Below, one piece after another: positions 63,265 through 64,000 of a stretch of DNA of 64,000 nt (position 1 is its first letter; every line of letters begins with the position of its first letter). Source of the stretch: Gaeumannomyces sp. JS-464 (taxonomy: Eukaryota; Ascomycota; Sordariomycetes; Magnaporthales; Magnaporthaceae); contig NGZR01000004.1 in NCBI GenBank assembly GCA_002197995.1, forward strand, positions 3,162,001 through 3,226,000, written 5' to 3'. The notes under the pieces were generated by a model. The model ran no database searches and was not told where the DNA came from. It worked only from the letters and a program-made list of their open reading frames with translations. The position numbers and the translations under genes are program-made.

Positions 63265-63485
63265 TGTTATGGCGTGGCGGGCCCTCGCGGGCTTCCACCC
63301 CATTAAGGCCAGGGCACGGGGGTTACGTGGTGGCCATTGGCCCGTGCACTAATTGGCCGCACGGAAAACCCTGCCAATTAATCCCGGTGCTTCGCACCAC
63401 TTCTTTTTTCCTGTTCCTTAGCTTTAAATAGCTTTAAGTTTAGGGTATATTGCAGCCAGCCTTTTTCCCAACGGCAATCGTGATA
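63265..63485 (+). repeat. E3 3' LTR
   Basis: It starts TGTTATGGCGTGGCGGGCCC and ends GGCAATCGTGATA, where the expected terminal ACA has become ATA. It pairs with 56805-57026. Confidence 0.93.
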
Positions 63486-64000
63486 AACGTTTAAATATTA
63501 CTTATTATTATATTATAATAATAGTGGACCGGTTAACGAAAATGCGCTATTATATTTTAATAGTGGAAATTAACGCGGGCCGTTTAGCAAACGCCTTTTT
63601 TTTTCGCAAATATATCGCTTATACGGCATTTTAAATACCATCGTTTCGAACCGAAACCGGTAATTTATATTTGCATTTTAAAAAGAATTAAATAGGATAT
63701 TTCGCGTATTATTTAAGCATTTATTATCGTTTTACCCCGAATTTAACAAATAAACGGAAATTTTAAACGCGTATATAAAATAATACTTGCAAGCATTTTG
63801 CTTATATTACTAAAACGATTAAATCGATTAGCTCCCGTTAAAAAAGTTCGCTAATAATAACCACGTATCGAAAATTACTAAGGTTTTCCCTTTTTTCGCT
63901 AATTATACATGGAACCCACATATAAATACGAAACCGAAAAGCGAGCAACTAACCGGCGAAATATTAGCGTAAAACGAGAAATTTATAACGTTATAATAAT

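Larger units (their letters stand above)
56805..63485 (+). mobile_element. Full-length Ty3/Gypsy element E3 inside the E4 integrase
   Basis: It is 6.68 kb with LTRs 56805-57026 and 63265-63485 and an exact 5-base duplication AACGT (56800-56804 and 63486-63490). A polypurine tract (AGGGGAGGGGGTAG, 63251-63264) directly precedes the 3' LTR. Plus-strand order: gag from ATG 57210 (ALTPKKRATNKETARKAVQF) with a knuckle near 58786 (CFICKKLGYIS), RT near 60300-60900 (VFPFGFTNRFATFQKFIN, YINDILIWF), RNase H near 61100-61250, integrase near 61750-62600 (GLNRGPQFVSAFTDKLAAVL), and a C-terminal chromodomain-like end near 62950-63020 (LQYQIEWKGWDPDPA). Internal regions are full of stops, but the LTRs remain GC-rich. 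Confidence 0.93.
52635..64000 (+). mobile_element. Ty3/Gypsy element E4 internal region, split by E3, running off the window
   Basis: Plus-strand order: gag with a Gln-rich helical part (near 52900-53000), a capsid-like part (near 53240-53700, NAYKHIWNAVDSVATYPY), a zinc knuckle with all ligands kept (CIYCEQPGHYAFAC near 53892), a protease region, RT near 54980-55450 (an open stretch with KGFIRFNVSPAATPIFFARK, then YFNNVLIYSE), RNase H near 55800-56000, and an integrase zinc-binding region near 56560. E3 interrupts at 56805-63490. The integrase core resumes at 63491 (RLYGILNTIVSNRNR, ANNHVSKITKVFPFFANYTW). No 3' LTR appears before the edge. The segment around 54275-54600 is duplicated in copy H. 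Confidence 0.85.

Noticed and set aside
63030..63431. Frames of 60-69 codons around the E3 3' LTR
   Set aside because: They lie across the polypurine tract and LTR and arise from its GC-rich sequence.
31553..64000. CRISPR arrays, integrons, defence islands or biosynthetic clusters
   Set aside because: The block is explained by fungal transposons. Tandem units are inside LTRs and have no spacer structure.

Overview
The window is nuclear DNA from a filamentous ascomycete (Pezizomycotina, most likely Sordariomycetes; this is inferred from gene families and intron style, not from a marker gene). Genes are GC-rich and carry short GT-AG introns of about 50-150 bases with CTAAC/CTGAC-type branch sites. 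From about 31.5 kb to the right edge the DNA changes abruptly to AT-rich sequence full of stop codons, as expected of repeats hit by repeat-induced point mutation (RIP).

Gene-bearing part (1-31.4 kb), in order: WD40 protein (-, cut by the left edge); HRD3/SEL1L-type ER-degradation subunit (+); small membrane protein with PPxY motifs (+); unknown protein with an Ala-Pro repeat (-); alanyl-tRNA synthetase with an optional mitochondrial leader (+); MFS sugar transporter (-); fumarate reductase fused to cytochrome b5 (-); FAS1-like remnant (+); mitoribosomal mS38/COX24-type protein (-); unknown coiled-coil protein (-); FAR-17a/AIG1-like membrane protein (+); GUP1-type MBOAT acyltransferase (-). 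These are ordinary core genes, not a functional cluster. HRD3 and the PPxY protein may both touch ubiquitin biology. AlaRS and mS38 serve translation. FAR-17a-like and GUP1 lie tail to tail and both belong to lipid-related membrane families.

Six of the conserved genes are broken by apparent one-base insertions or deletions, eight at least in total, mostly in short runs of G, C or T. Several of these genes are essential in other fungi, so consensus-sequence errors are the likeliest cause. Splice phases close exactly once the indels are allowed for.

Repeat part (31.5-64 kb) is a nest of insertions, resolved from terminal repeats and 5-base target-site duplications. An old Ty3/Gypsy copy (H) was split by a minus-strand Gypsy element (E2, 31898-46634). 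E2 was itself split by a chromodomain Gypsy element (E1, 33897-41216) and by a 118-base solo-LTR-like insert (44074-44191). H was also split by a Fot/Pot2-like DNA transposon (46904-49218), which carries a solo LTR (46986-47434). Further right, E5 (from 49337) is interrupted by E4 (from about 52329), and the integrase of E4 is interrupted by E3 (56805-63485). All reverse transcriptases have lost catalytic aspartates by G-to-A change. No intact host gene is visible in this part.
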